Positions 8,549 through 17,475 are shown, counted from the stretch's first letter. The stretch: 59,012 bases of DNA from G001797105 sp964528155 (GCA_964528155.1 CAZGRL010000017.1:1-59012), one strand, 5' to 3'. Notes: generated from the sequence alone by a model not told the origin. Numbers and translations are program-made.

Positions 8549-8577
8549 CGCGCCGAGGTTCGATACATCTCGGCGCG
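8549..8577 (-). terminator. rho-independent terminator of the thioredoxin gene
   Basis: A 9-bp GC-rich stem (8549-8557 with 8569-8577) and an 11-nt loop are followed, read on the minus strand, by TTTTGATT. It lies about 70 bp past the thioredoxin stop. It may also block plus-strand transcription from the pseudokinase gene. Confidence 0.7.
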
Positions 8578-8648
8578 CGAGCGACCGTCGTTCGTGTGAC
8601 TCCAGACCAGGGGTCTTCCAGCGATCCTCGCCTGCAGTGGATCGCCAG

Positions 8649-8984
8649 TCAGGCCGTGATAGGTAGGGCAGCCTCCAACTGGTGGGCCAGCATCGGCTTC
8701 GGAAGATAGCCGACGATGCGGTCGACCACCTCACCCTGATGGAACAGGACTAGCGTCGGGATCCCTTCGACGCCATAGGTCATGGCCACATCCGGATTCT
8801 CATCGACATTGACCTCGACGAATTGAACCCGGCCGTCGTAGTCCTGCGCCAGTTGTTCGATCACGGGCGCCAGCAACCGACATGGCCCGCACCACTCCGC
8901 CCAGAAATCAACGACGACCGGTCCATCCGCTTCGAGGACCTTGGCCATGAACTCCTCGCTCTTCACGTGGATCGGTTTGCCCAT
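8649..8984 (-). CDS. trxA: thioredoxin
   Basis: From the ATG at 8984 the protein has 111 residues, the normal thioredoxin length. AAAGGAG lies 9 bases upstream. GTG 8990 and TTG 8987 are in-frame alternatives. It shows VVVDFWAEWCGPCRLLAPV, with the redox pair Cys32/Cys35, the cis-proline region GIPTLVLF and the late glycine in DRIVGYLPK. It is a cytoplasmic dithiol reductant for enzymes such as ribonucleotide reductase and peroxiredoxins. It is a single-gene unit with its own terminator. Confidence 0.93.
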   Translation of the reverse strand: MGKPIHVKSEEFMAKVLEADGPVVVDFWAEWCGPCRLLAPVIEQLAQDYDGRVQFVEVNVDENPDVAMTYGVEGIPTLVLFHQGEVVDRIVGYLPKPMLAHQLEAALPITA

Positions 8985-9020
8985 CAACACGCTCTCCTTT
9001 CCGATCCACAGACGTAAAAG

Positions 9021-9047
9021 GCCGGCCCTTTCTTACCTCGGGCCGGC
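9021..9047 (-). terminator. terminator hairpin of the pirin gene
   Basis: Stem 9021-9028 pairs with 9040-9047 (8 bp, all G/C) around an 11-nt loop. On the minus strand it is followed by CTTTTACG. It lies about 65 bp past the pirin stop and just upstream of the thioredoxin gene. Confidence 0.6.
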
Positions 9048-9113
9048 GTCAAACGTGTTTCATCCCGGCGGTCCCCCGCGTGTTCTCCTCGCCGGTGTCT
9101 GACCGATCCTCGC

Positions 9114-10007
9114 TCAGCCGGAGGTTTCTACCTCAGTCTCGGGCTGCACAAACGTGCCGTTCCGCAAATCGGCCAACGCCTGCCGGATTTCCTGCTGGGT
9201 GTTCATCACGAACGGCCCATAGGGCGCGATCGGCTCGCGGAAGGGCGCACCGGCCATGAGCATGAAGCGCACGCCGGAATCGGGGCCCGCTTTGATCCGG
9301 ACATGATCCCCATCCTGGAACACAACCAGACGAACAGCTTCGATCATCTCGCCCGGGTCGTCCTCATCGACAGCAAACACGCCCGCTCCCTCGAAGACAT
9401 AGGCCACGACAGTGTGCCCCGGGCAGGTAGGGATGCTGACCTCGGCCCCGCTCGGTAGAGCGAGATCCATGTAGAGCGGACGGGCGGCGATCTCGGTGAC
9501 GGGGCCGCGTGCGCCCTCGAACTCTCCGGCCACAACGCGGATCCGGAGGCCGTCGCGTTCGACAGCCGGGATATCAGCCTCCTTGATCTCCTGATAACGC
9601 GGTCGGCTCATCTTGAGCGCCGCTGGCAGGTTGACCCATAGCTGAAACCCGTTGATCAGACCATTGGGCCCTCGCCAAGGCATCTCCTCGTGCATGATCC
9701 CCCGGCCGCTGGTCATCCACTGGACATCCCCAGGCCCAATGATCCCCATATTGCCCAGGCTGTCACGGTGGCGTACGTTGCCCTCAAGCATGTAGGTGAC
9801 CGTCTCGATTCCCCGATGAGGGTGCGTCGGAAAGCCGACGATCGGCCCTTCGATCGGATTGTTGAAGGCGAAGTGATCGAACAGCAGGAAGGGATCGAAG
9901 GGGTTCGCCGGGTTCGGGCCGAATGATCGGCGGAGCAGCACATCGGCGCCTTCGATGACCAATTGAGGCTCAATGATTTGCTTGACCTTGCGCATACCTG
10001 TCGTCAT
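9114..10007 (-). CDS. pirin family protein
   Basis: The 297-residue protein is a bicupin of the pirin family. The N-terminal cupin keeps the four metal ligands: His62 and His64 in FPTHPHRGIETVTY, then His106 and Glu108 in GRGIMHEEMP. The C-terminal cupin (about 165-280) includes the pirin C-terminal signature GAPFREPIAPYGPFVMNT. Some bacterial pirins act as quercetin 2,3-dioxygenases and others bind transcription factors or enzymes, so the role here is open. It is monocistronic with a terminator downstream. Confidence 0.9.
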   Translation of the reverse strand: MTTGMRKVKQIIEPQLVIEGADVLLRRSFGPNPANPFDPFLLFDHFAFNNPIEGPIVGFPTHPHRGIETVTYMLEGNVRHRDSLGNMGIIGPGDVQWMTSGRGIMHEEMPWRGPNGLINGFQLWVNLPAALKMSRPRYQEIKEADIPAVERDGLRIRVVAGEFEGARGPVTEIAARPLYMDLALPSGAEVSIPTCPGHTVVAYVFEGAGVFAVDEDDPGEMIEAVRLVVFQDGDHVRIKAGPDSGVRFMLMAGAPFREPIAPYGPFVMNTQQEIRQALADLRNGTFVQPETEVETSG

Positions 10008-10212
10008 AGGACACTCTCGGAATCTGGATAGGTTCTGTCCACAATCTTACCACCACGACTCAGGCTCACCCGCGCGAAGTTCGCAGGGACGTCGTCGGCC
10101 GACACCTGGAGAGGATCCTGGCGGGCTGGCTCATCCCGACCGCCGGCCTCACCGCTCATGCGGTACAATCTCCTTCCGCATGCCGAGACCGAACCGACTC
10201 GAGAGGCCGCTG

Positions 10213-10641
10213 GTGAAAAAACGACTCACTCGATACCTGCTGATCGCTGCCGGGACGCTGGCCGTCGGGCTGGCGATCCTGGGGATCTTCCTGCCGATCT
10301 TGCCCACCACTCCTTTCTTGCTCCTGGCCGCATTCCTGTACGCCCGCAGCTCCGAACGTTTCCTGCACTGGTTGCTGACCAACCGGGTCTTCGGCGCGTA
10401 CATCGACAACTATCGCCGCGGCCTCGGCATCCCTCGTCGGGAGAAGATCCTGACCATCACTGCCTTGTGGTTGACGATCAGTTTCTCCGCCTTCTACGTG
10501 GTTCAGGCGGCGTGGTTGAAGGTGCTGCTTTGCTTGATCGCAGTCGGCGTCACGGTTCACCTTGCGCGAATCCCCACCTATATACGAACTCAAACATCTC
10601 CGACCCCCAAGCCACAGACTGAATTGGAATCCGACATCTAG
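10213..10641 (+). CDS. DUF454 (YbaN) family inner-membrane protein
   Basis: The 142-residue protein starts at GTG 10213, preceded by GAGAGG. ATG 10180 is in frame and lies just after a TACAAT -10-like box (10163-10168), so a longer, near-leaderless form is possible. The family pattern is clear: a first helix with GILGIFLPILPTTPFLLLAAF-type sequence, an RSSERFLHWLL stretch, and a second hydrophobic pair ending in VHLARIPTY. YbaN/DUF454 proteins are small integral membrane proteins of unknown function. It stands alone, divergent from the pirin gene. Confidence 0.8.
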   Translation: MKKRLTRYLLIAAGTLAVGLAILGIFLPILPTTPFLLLAAFLYARSSERFLHWLLTNRVFGAYIDNYRRGLGIPRREKILTITALWLTISFSAFYVVQAAWLKVLLCLIAVGVTVHLARIPTYIRTQTSPTPKPQTELESDI

Positions 10642-10815
10642 AGACGGGCCGTTTTCTTTGGGCCTGGGGACAATTGCCCGGCCGCGCAGGAAGGGCACCC
10701 GATGCCTCAAGTCCACAGAGCGGGACCGCAAACGGTCGAGGGGTCCATGCGAGGCAGGGGACAAGAGCCAGCTGGGGCGTGACGAAAAGACGACTGCGAC
10801 CTGCCGCCGGAAGCA

Positions 10816-11142
10816 TTGACCGACTTCACGCCCGCGGATGTGCTCTCCCAGACTCGAGATGACCTGTTGAGACCATTCAAGGCCCAAGCAGAAGCGGAAC
10901 GGTCGAGCCTGGCCGAGGACACGTTCCCGTCGCTGACCCTCACCAGGAGGGTTGACCTGCGCGAGTTCGGGGATGACGGGGCGTTCGATGCCCGCATCAT
11001 CCTGCTCGACAAACGTGTCTATATTGTCCTGATGGCCGCCTCCGATAGCGACCTGTGCGGGTGCTTTGAGCTGAAGTCCCTGGTGGTGGATTCATTCCAC
11101 GTGGCTCCCGACCTCTCTATCCCCTACGAACTGACGCCATGA
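10816..11142 (+). CDS. hypothetical protein
   Basis: A 108-residue frame begins at TTG 10816 behind a weak GGAAG. It has an acidic, Leu-rich N-terminal half. A beta-rich second half contains ARIILLDKRVYIVLMAAS and a Cys-Gly-Cys triplet. I do not recognise a family. Codon choice is like its neighbours, with G/C at third positions, which favours a real gene, but the start is poor. It could be a fragment of a longer ancestral gene. No operon partner lies close by. Confidence 0.35.
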   Translation: MTDFTPADVLSQTRDDLLRPFKAQAEAERSSLAEDTFPSLTLTRRVDLREFGDDGAFDARIILLDKRVYIVLMAASDSDLCGCFELKSLVVDSFHVAPDLSIPYELTP

Positions 11143-11401
11143 TTCGTGTGCGTCGGGCAACGACAAAGGGACGGATCCACAAGCCGCTCCGTGCAGTGTC
11201 GCAGCCGCCGTCGACTGCGTCTCACAACGGATCGTGGTGACAAGGCGAGGACAAGAGAAGGGACTTCTGTCGAGCCATTTTCGATCTTCCGGCCGACAAT
11301 CCTTTCGCCTATATACTATTCTCGGCGGTCATCGAGCCCGACAGCCAAGGCACGTGACTCACTGTGATCATCCACAACGCGATTGTGAAAGGAGGAATCC
11401 G

Positions 11402-12262
11402 ATGCCGACCGGGGGTTCTTTTTGGAGTGGTGAATGGGTCGCCGCTCGAATGTCTCGCAGAACCAGGGAGGCGCTTTTCGTCTTGATTACCTTGGGTGCG
11501 GTCATTGCGACTTTCGCCCATTCGCCGGTCGTGCAGAACCTGGCCTACAACCATTTCGCCGACACGCGCTCCTTCCTGGGCATCCCGTACTTCCTCGATG
11601 TCGTTTCGAATCTCCCCTATCTTGTCGTCGGACTGGCCGCCCTCGACTTCTTGAGGAGAAAGAGCGACCCGCGGTTCAAGGCCGCCTTCGCCGATCCGTC
11701 CGAGGCCTGGCACTATCGGGTTTTCTTCATCGGTGTTGCCCTGATCTCGTTCGGCTCGGCCTACTACCACCTCGTTCCAGGCGACAATCGATTGGTCTGG
11801 GACCGACTGCCCATGACGATCACCTTCATGTCCTGGCTGGCCGCCACGATCGGGGAGCGAATCGACCGATCGACTGGGCTTCGCCTACTTCCTGGATTGG
11901 TCGGGGTTGGGGTCTACAGCATTGTGCACTGGCACATCACCGAGCTCAGAGGCTCTGGCGATCTTCGCGCGTACATCGATGTCCAGTATCTTTCACTCCT
12001 GGCGATCCCGCTCCTAAGCGTGTTGTTCCCATCTCGCTATACCCGATCGAACACGGTGTTTGTCGTGTTCGCCGTCTACCTGGCAGCGAAGATGTTTGAG
12101 TTACTCGACGCACAGATCTACGCCCTCGGGCATATCGTCAGCGGGCACACGCTGAAACACGTTACTGCAGCTGTCGGGGCCTATTTGATCCTGGATATGC
12201 TACGCAAACGCACGCCGACGCCTGAGCCGTCGGCCGTCGGCAAGGAGATGGCGGTTGCGTGA
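11402..12262 (+). CDS. ceramidase-like (CREST superfamily) seven-TM membrane protein
   Basis: From ATG 11402, behind a strong AGGAGG, the protein has 286 residues and about seven membrane segments. The CREST (alkaline ceramidase/PAQR) pattern is visible. FGSAYYHLVPGDNRLVWDRLP gives the Ser and His of the first and second motifs, and HIVSGHTLKHVTAA supplies the C-terminal HxxKH-type histidines. In ceramidases these residues hold a catalytic zinc in the membrane and cleave an amide. The bacterial substrate is unknown. The longer open frame from 11234 is unlikely because of the excellent ribosome site at 11402. Confidence 0.75.
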   Translation: MPTGGSFWSGEWVAARMSRRTREALFVLITLGAVIATFAHSPVVQNLAYNHFADTRSFLGIPYFLDVVSNLPYLVVGLAALDFLRRKSDPRFKAAFADPSEAWHYRVFFIGVALISFGSAYYHLVPGDNRLVWDRLPMTITFMSWLAATIGERIDRSTGLRLLPGLVGVGVYSIVHWHITELRGSGDLRAYIDVQYLSLLAIPLLSVLFPSRYTRSNTVFVVFAVYLAAKMFELLDAQIYALGHIVSGHTLKHVTAAVGAYLILDMLRKRTPTPEPSAVGKEMAVA

Positions 12263-12482
12263 GAGGGGTTGGCCAATGCTCGTCCCGCGCAGGTGCGGCC
12301 GCCTGCATCGGCCTGCGCCCACTCGGCTTCTATCGTCCACGGGCTTCGTCACGCTTCCCTGTCATCGGGGTCTACGAGAGGGCGGGTTGATCGAACGAGA
12401 TCCAAGGACCATATCGGCGCCGGCTCGCGGGCTGCGCGCCGGTGTCCGTATTCAAAGTCAGGTTCTCGAGCGGAGGTAGACC

Positions 12483-13067
12483 ATGATCCATGTGACAGGT
12501 CGACGGTTGGTTCTGGCAGAGCGGGCCTGGCCGGGAGTGGGGCTGGCGAGAGACGTGGTTCTGATCATCGGCGGGGCCCTACTCACGGCGCTGTGTTCAC
12601 AGATCCAGATCCCACTGCAACCCGTGCCCATCACCGGGCAGACATTTGGGGTGCTGCTGGTCGGGGCGCTACTTGGAACCCGACGCGGCGCGGTCAGTAT
12701 GCTCACCTACGTCGGGATGGGAGCCGTGGGATTGCCCGTATTCGCCGGTGGCGCCGCCGGCATGTCTCGGCTGGCCGGTCCGACGGCGGGCTATCTCGTA
12801 GGTTTCGCGGTCGCCGCCGCCGTTGTCGGATTCCTCAGTCGACACGGTTGGGATCGGCGTGTCGCGACGACGGCTGCGGCTATGGCGCTGGGAACACTGA
12901 CGATCTACGTTTTTGGTGTCGCCTGGCTCTCGAGTTTCGTCGAGTGGAGTCAGGTCCTGGCCACTGGCGTCGCCCCATTCCTGATCGGAGACGCCTTCAA
13001 GCTCGTTCTGGCGGCCGTTGCCCTGCCCTGGGCATGGAAGCTGGTCGGCGAGGGCGACGGTTCTTGA
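12483..13067 (+). CDS. bioY: BioY, biotin-binding S component of an ECF importer
   Basis: The 194-residue protein has about six membrane helices. It carries the BioY sequence IQIPLQPVPITGQTFGVLLVGALLG (about residues 41-65), followed by GLPVFAGGAAGMSRLAGPTAGYLVGF. BioY captures biotin and pairs with a shared ECF ATPase/T module, or can act alone. No bioM or bioN genes are adjacent, and the CbiQ/CbiO pair at 51-53 kb is probably dedicated to CbiM. GGAGG lies 6 bases before the ATG. The preceding 220 bp show no BirA-type operator that I can recognise. Confidence 0.92.
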   Translation: MIHVTGRRLVLAERAWPGVGLARDVVLIIGGALLTALCSQIQIPLQPVPITGQTFGVLLVGALLGTRRGAVSMLTYVGMGAVGLPVFAGGAAGMSRLAGPTAGYLVGFAVAAAVVGFLSRHGWDRRVATTAAAMALGTLTIYVFGVAWLSSFVEWSQVLATGVAPFLIGDAFKLVLAAVALPWAWKLVGEGDGS

Positions 13068-13160
13068 TTGCTCCTCCAGCGACCTTCTCGTCCCGGTCGA
13101 ACATACGTATTCGAACACGATCCACCCACTCGATCCAACTGCACGCAGGAGGACGCCAGC

Positions 13161-14621
13161 ATGCCGGATGAAGGAAAGCCCAAGCCCGAGGCGAAGCCGG
13201 AGGACAAAGACAAGAAGCGCAAACTTTTTGGGATTGAACCGGTCGAGACTCACCACGAGCTCATACTCAAGGAGCGGACGCTCAGCTACACTGCCCTGGC
13301 GGGCGTGATCCCTCTAAAGGATCCGTTCGACGAGACTGAGGCCGAAATCTTCTTCTCCGCCTACATGCTCGACGACCCGGGCGACCTTTCCAAGAGGCCT
13401 CTGGTGTTCTGTTTCAACGGCGGCCCAGGGTCGGCTTCGATCTGGCTCCACCTTGGCGCGATCGGCCCACACCGGGTGAAGATGGCTGACGAAGGCTGGT
13501 TGCCACCTCCGCCCTACCAACTCGAGCCGAATGATCATACCTGGCTCGACGTCGCCGATCTGGTCTTTGTCGATCCGGTTGGGACAGGCTACAGTCTCGC
13601 CGCCAAGGAAGACCTGGACAAGAAGTTCTGGAACTTCAAGGGTGACATCGAGTCGATGGGAGAGTTCATCCGTCTGTTCTTGACGCGCAACAATCGCTGG
13701 ACATCGCCTCTCTTCATGGCCGGTGAGAGCTACGGCACAACGCGGGTGGCCGGGCTGGCAGGTCATCTGGTCGAGCATGGGATTGCCTTCAACGGTGTGA
13801 TCCTGATCTCGACTGCTCTGGCTTTGAGACCGATCTTCTTCGAGCAGGGAGATGACCTCCCGTTTCAGCTGTTCGTCCCCACATATACTGCTGCCGCCTG
13901 GTATCACAAGAAGCTCCCACCCGATCTTCAGTCACGCGAGCTGCGAATCCTTCTGGATGAAGTCGAAGAGTGGTCAGGCGGGGAATACACGATCGCCCTG
14001 ATGAAGGGAGATCGCCTGACCGACACCGAACGCCAATCCATCGCTACGACTTTGGCCCGATACACCGGGCTCGAAGAACGCTACGTCATCGGCTCAAACC
14101 TGCGAGTCGATATCATGCGGTTCTGCAAAGAACTCCTGCGAGGCGAGAAGCGCAGCATCGGGCGGCTCGACGCACGTTTCAAGGGGATCGAGGCAATCGG
14201 CGTCAATGAAACGCCGGAATTTGATGTTTCGATGGTCGCGATCAAGCCACCCTACACGGCCATGTTCAACGCCTACGCTGCCAACGAACTGGGCATCAAG
14301 ACCGATCTGACATACGTCGCATTGTCCGAAGAAATCGAGTCGAAATGGGAATGGGAGAACGGCAAACTCCCCAACACCGGCGAGGCCTTGCGCAGCGCGA
14401 TTGCTAAGAACCCTTTCATGAAGGTATTTGTCGGGCAGGGCTACTACGATCTGGCAACGCCGCACTTCGCCACGGAATACATGATTAACCACATGAATGT
14501 CGATCCCGAAGTGCGTCACAACATCAGCATGGCCTACTATCCCGCCGGTCACATGTTCTACCTGGATGTGAATTCACTTTCGCGTCTCAAGCAAGACGCC
14601 GCCGGCTTCATCACTGCCTAG
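13161..14621 (+). CDS. S10-family serine carboxypeptidase-like peptidase
   Basis: From ATG 13161 (AGGAGG upstream) the protein has 486 residues. It has the S10 alpha/beta-hydrolase layout: oxyanion region FCFNGGPGSASIW (about 84-96), nucleophile Ser190 in AGESYGT, Asp430 in GQGYYDLATP and His464 in PAGHMFY. S10 enzymes remove C-terminal residues from peptides at acidic pH. No signal peptide is visible. The N-terminus is a charged Lys/Glu/Pro stretch of about 25 residues, so a cytoplasmic location is likely unless secretion is non-classical. It follows bioY by 93 bp and may share its transcript. Confidence 0.88.
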   Translation: MPDEGKPKPEAKPEDKDKKRKLFGIEPVETHHELILKERTLSYTALAGVIPLKDPFDETEAEIFFSAYMLDDPGDLSKRPLVFCFNGGPGSASIWLHLGAIGPHRVKMADEGWLPPPPYQLEPNDHTWLDVADLVFVDPVGTGYSLAAKEDLDKKFWNFKGDIESMGEFIRLFLTRNNRWTSPLFMAGESYGTTRVAGLAGHLVEHGIAFNGVILISTALALRPIFFEQGDDLPFQLFVPTYTAAAWYHKKLPPDLQSRELRILLDEVEEWSGGEYTIALMKGDRLTDTERQSIATTLARYTGLEERYVIGSNLRVDIMRFCKELLRGEKRSIGRLDARFKGIEAIGVNETPEFDVSMVAIKPPYTAMFNAYAANELGIKTDLTYVALSEEIESKWEWENGKLPNTGEALRSAIAKNPFMKVFVGQGYYDLATPHFATEYMINHMNVDPEVRHNISMAYYPAGHMFYLDVNSLSRLKQDAAGFITA

Positions 14622-14789
14622 GCCCCTGCTCGAGCCTGCTTCCTGTTCGCTCCCCGGCAGTCCTTGCCTCTCAGGTAAGGCCAGAGCGGCTGATCGCGTC
14701 CAGGTGTAGGAGCGCCCAATTGGCCCGGGTGTCTGGCCCGGATGCGCCTGTTGGTGCGCGATCCTGACGGCCTTGCATCGAGAGGCGGA

Positions 14790-15473
14790 ATGAGCAAATC
14801 AGAGCGGCCCGGAATTGAGCAGGGCAAGGACGGTGCCGGCGGCCAGCCCGCGTCTGGCTTCAACCTGAAAAGGCTGGCCGCTGCATTGCTGGCGGTCGTT
14901 ATATTGGGTGCGATTGGCGTGCTTTGGCCGCGGCCTTCGTCGCAGGCGGGAGGCAGCCCATCGCTCGCCGATGAGCCTTCGCTCGGCCCGCCCGATGCCC
15001 CGGTGACGATCGTCGAGTACGGCGATTTCGGCTGCACGACCTGCCGAAGCTGGTACCGACAGGGTGTCCTCGAGCAAATCCTGTCGCACTACGGCGCGCA
15101 AGTCCGGTTTGTCTGGCGCGACTTCCCGATCATCACCGCAGCTTCGCCTCTGGCGGCCGAGGCCGGCCAATGCGCTTTCGACCAGGGTCAATTCTGGGAG
15201 TATCACGACCTGCTTTACGATCGCGCACCCGCCCTGTCCGGCAAAGATCTCAAGGCCTACGCCGCCGAGCTTGGGCTGGACACAGCGCGATTCGACAGTT
15301 GTCTGGACTCTGGGGTCCATCAGGCCAAGGTCGAAGCCAGCACAAAAGACGCCTACTCTCATGGATTCGTAGCCACGCCGGCGTTCCTCGTCAACGATCA
15401 GCCGATCGCCGGCCCCCAATCCTTCGAGTTCTTCAAGGGCGTCATTGACCCCATCCTCGCATCGGCGAGCTGA
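14790..15473 (+). CDS. DsbA-family thiol oxidoreductase, membrane-anchored
   Basis: From ATG 14790 (GAGGCGGA upstream) the protein has 227 residues. A single membrane anchor (about 26-47) precedes a thioredoxin-fold DsbA domain. The active site is YGDFGCTTCRSWY, with the CTTC pair near residues 79-82. VATPAFLVNDQPI supplies the cis-proline loop. It should form or isomerise disulfides in proteins outside the cytoplasmic membrane. The extra cysteines (AGQCAF, DSCLDS) are common in BdbD/DsbA-like proteins. It appears monocistronic. Confidence 0.87.
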   Translation: MSKSERPGIEQGKDGAGGQPASGFNLKRLAAALLAVVILGAIGVLWPRPSSQAGGSPSLADEPSLGPPDAPVTIVEYGDFGCTTCRSWYRQGVLEQILSHYGAQVRFVWRDFPIITAASPLAAEAGQCAFDQGQFWEYHDLLYDRAPALSGKDLKAYAAELGLDTARFDSCLDSGVHQAKVEASTKDAYSHGFVATPAFLVNDQPIAGPQSFEFFKGVIDPILASAS

Positions 15474-15676
15474 GAGCGGCCTGACTCTCACCAGGAAACA
15501 GGCCCACAGGATCGAGGCGGACCGTCCAGAAATATCGGACCGGTATGGTCCTAAATTCCGCCCGCCCATACGATGATCCGGCAATTCATGTGCGTTTCGT
15601 CCATTGAGGCTCTACCCCCGCTGGAGTAGTCTTTTGCCGAGCGTACAATTTCTTCCACATTCAGGAGGCACACCCC

Positions 15677-15865
15677 ATGCCCATGAAAATCACCGACGAG
15701 TGCATCTCCTGCGGTGCCTGCGAGCCGGACTGCCCGACCCAGTCCATCTCGGAAGGGGACACGATCTACGTGATTAACCCCGAGACGTGCGTCAAGTGCG
15801 AGGGTCACTACGATTCGCCGCAGTGCGTCTCAGTCTGTCCCGTCGATTGCATCGTGGAAGCCTAG
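15677..15865 (+). CDS. 2[4Fe-4S] ferredoxin (YfhL type)
   Basis: The 62-residue protein has two cluster motifs. The first is CISCGACEPDCP. The second is CVKCEGHYDSPQCVSVCP, whose 8-residue insertion between the second and third cysteines is typical of YfhL/Allochromatium-type ferredoxins. These carry low-potential electrons in the cytoplasm. A strong AGGAGG lies 8 bases before the ATG, and a TACAAT box at 15644-15649 could be the -10, though no -35 fits. It is a single gene ended by the hairpin at 15892-15921. Confidence 0.93.
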   Translation: MPMKITDECISCGACEPDCPTQSISEGDTIYVINPETCVKCEGHYDSPQCVSVCPVDCIVEA

Positions 15866-15891
15866 CCCGGCTTCGAATACCCAGTCACGAT

Positions 15892-15921
15892 CCAAGGCGC
15901 CCCATCTCAGGGGCGCCTTGG
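15892..15921 (+). terminator. 12-bp hairpin after the ferredoxin gene
   Basis: Positions 15892-15903 and 15910-15921 pair perfectly around a 6-nt loop, 26 bp past the ferredoxin stop. No U-tract follows, so it is either a factor-assisted terminator or an RNA-stabilising stem. It insulates the ferredoxin from the toxin-antitoxin promoter. Confidence 0.55.
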
Positions 15922-15960
15922 CATTCCCACCCAGAGCGACCTTGAGCGCCACTTGGCAGG

Positions 15961-15966
15961 TATAAT
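15961..15966 (+). promoter_or_regulatory. -10 element of the toxin-antitoxin operon
   Basis: A perfect TATAAT lies 30 bp before the antitoxin ATG. A TTGAGC at 15942-15947 is only 13 bp away, too close for a standard -35, so the -35 assignment is open. Antitoxin binding at this promoter is expected but no palindrome was seen. Confidence 0.5.
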
Positions 15967-15996
15967 GAAGCCAGATGGCCTCTGCCCAAGGAGGGT

Positions 15997-16491
15997 ATGT
16001 TCGTGGCCAAGACCCGAACTTCGAGCTCACCCACGCCGGCCTCTGGCTCCGGCGCCTCTGGGGCCTTCAGTCCGGCGGATCCCCTTTCGTATGCCCATGT
16101 GCTCGGATTGAGGGTGCACGACCGGCTCGCCCTGGCGGACAAAGTGGAAGGCGGCTTCTCCTACGAGTCCTTCGTCCGCCTGCAGAAGGCAGCGGATCTC
16201 AGCCGAGAGCAACTGGCGGCCCTGGTCCAAATCACACTGCGCACTCTGACACGCCGGAAGGCAAAGGGGAAGTTGAGTCAGGCAGAGTCGGAGAGGCTAC
16301 TGCGACTCGCCCGGGTTTTCGATCTGGCCGTCGGACTTCACGAGGGCGACAAGAGCGCCGCGCGCACCTGGCTTGAGCGACCCAGCCCGGCGCTGGACGG
16401 GAAGATCCCATTTGAACTGGCACGAACGGAGGTGGGTGCGCGCGAGGTCGAGAGCCTGGTGGCGCGCCTCGAGCACGGCGTCTTCAGCTAA
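15997..16491 (+). CDS. type II antitoxin, Xre/ParS-like with C-terminal toxin-binding domain
   Basis: The 164-residue protein starts 1 base after an AGGAGGG; the next in-frame candidates are far downstream. After a low-complexity Ser/Pro/Ala leader, residues 35-110 form a Xre-like helix-turn-helix region (LSREQLAALVQITLRTLTRR). The C-terminus, with FDLAVGLHEGDKSAARTWLE and a final VESLVARLEHGVFS, is the MbcA/ParS (DUF2384) toxin-binding module. In this family the antitoxin neutralises the cognate RES-domain toxin and represses the operon. Its stop overlaps the toxin start by one base (TAATG), so the two are translationally coupled. Confidence 0.87.
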   Translation: MFVAKTRTSSSPTPASGSGASGAFSPADPLSYAHVLGLRVHDRLALADKVEGGFSYESFVRLQKAADLSREQLAALVQITLRTLTRRKAKGKLSQAESERLLRLARVFDLAVGLHEGDKSAARTWLERPSPALDGKIPFELARTEVGAREVESLVARLEHGVFS

Positions 16492-16958
16492 TGCCGCACG
16501 CGTGGCGGATTGTCAAGACAAAGTACCTGGACGGCGCGTTTTCGGGAGAGGGTGCCGCCCGAACAGGCGGCCGATGGAACAGCATCGGGACGAGAGTGGT
16601 CTACACTTCCTCGGCGGCCTCCCTCGCGTTGCTTGAAATCCTGGTCAACCTGGCCTCAACCGCACCGCTGAACGGATATGCGTTGATCGAGATCGCTCTC
16701 GATGAGGAGTTGGTCGAGGTCGTCGCCCCATCCGAATTGCCGTCTGACTGGAGGAAAAATCCTGCCCCGACCGCGGCCAGGCTTCTCGGAGATACATGGG
16801 TGAGGGAGATGAGATCTGCGGCCCTGGCTGTGCCGAGTGCAATCGTACCTCACGAGCCCAACTATCTGCTGAATCCGCAACATGCCGATTTCCGGCTCAT
16901 CCGAATCGGAACACCCCGCTCGTTCCCGATCGATGAACGATTGACTCGCGTCAAGTAA
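16491..16958 (+). CDS. RES-domain toxin (NAD+-degrading family)
   Basis: The 155-residue protein has the RES-domain signature: an early Arg, then GGRWNSIGTRVVYTSS with the second Arg, ALLEIL with the conserved Glu, and a conserved Ser/Asn region towards VPHEPNYLLNPQHADF. RES toxins such as MbcT and ParT deplete NAD+ or ADP-ribosylate targets and arrest growth. Length and the downstream HPDF-like sequence (QHADF) fit the family. It follows the ParS-like antitoxin with a TAATG overlap, the usual antitoxin-first order. Confidence 0.88.
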   Translation: MPHAWRIVKTKYLDGAFSGEGAARTGGRWNSIGTRVVYTSSAASLALLEILVNLASTAPLNGYALIEIALDEELVEVVAPSELPSDWRKNPAPTAARLLGDTWVREMRSAALAVPSAIVPHEPNYLLNPQHADFRLIRIGTPRSFPIDERLTRVK

Positions 16959-17042
16959 ATTGTGACAGGCATGGGTTTTCGTGGAGAACGAATGGAGCCT
17001 GGAGGCGCGACGGCTCAAGCGCATTCTCCCGAATGACTGGCA

Positions 17043-17357
17043 CTACTGCCGATCGCGTTCCAGATCGCTAGGGGACGCCTGCATCACCCGAAGCAGGGCT
17101 TCGAACTCCTCCTTGCAGTCGGTGCAGATCTCGAGGTGTCGCTTGACCAGCGGCATGATGTTGCTCACGTCCTCGCCGCGCTCCAACGCCTCGGTGAACT
17201 GGTCGATCAAAGCGTAGGTCTCCTCACAGGTACACTCGTCGGGTTGAGTTCGCTCGATGATCGCCACCAGGCGCTGTGCAAGATCGCTGCGGCTGTCGGC
17301 CTCAACCGGTGGTGAGGGCTCAGCTCCACGCCGGAAGAGCCGTCTCAGACTCCCCAA
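17043..17357 (-). CDS. zinc-finger anti-sigma factor (zf-HC2 type), soluble
   Basis: The 104-residue protein has a HxxxCxxC zinc-binding anti-sigma motif at HLEICTDCKEEF (about 78-89) and a further CTCEE pair near residue 43. The central helical part, DQFTEALERGEDV, resembles the ASD fold. No membrane helix is visible, so it should be a cytoplasmic regulator, perhaps redox-sensitive through the zinc site. It follows the ECF sigma gene by 118 bp on the same strand, the usual arrangement for a sigma/anti-sigma pair. Confidence 0.78.
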   Translation of the reverse strand: MGSLRRLFRRGAEPSPPVEADSRSDLAQRLVAIIERTQPDECTCEETYALIDQFTEALERGEDVSNIMPLVKRHLEICTDCKEEFEALLRVMQASPSDLERDRQ

Positions 17358-17475
17358 TAAAGCTCTCCCGTTGCCTTCCCCTCCGCCTCGTGCCTCTGAC
17401 GATTCGATGGACGATCTTCTTACCCAGGAGGCGTGGCAGCGATATCACACGCTGCTCATCCTCTTCAGCAACCGG

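Noticed and set aside
14662..14680. An 8-bp hairpin after the serine carboxypeptidase gene
   Set aside because: It has a G-T pair and no U-tract, and is too weak to call a terminator.
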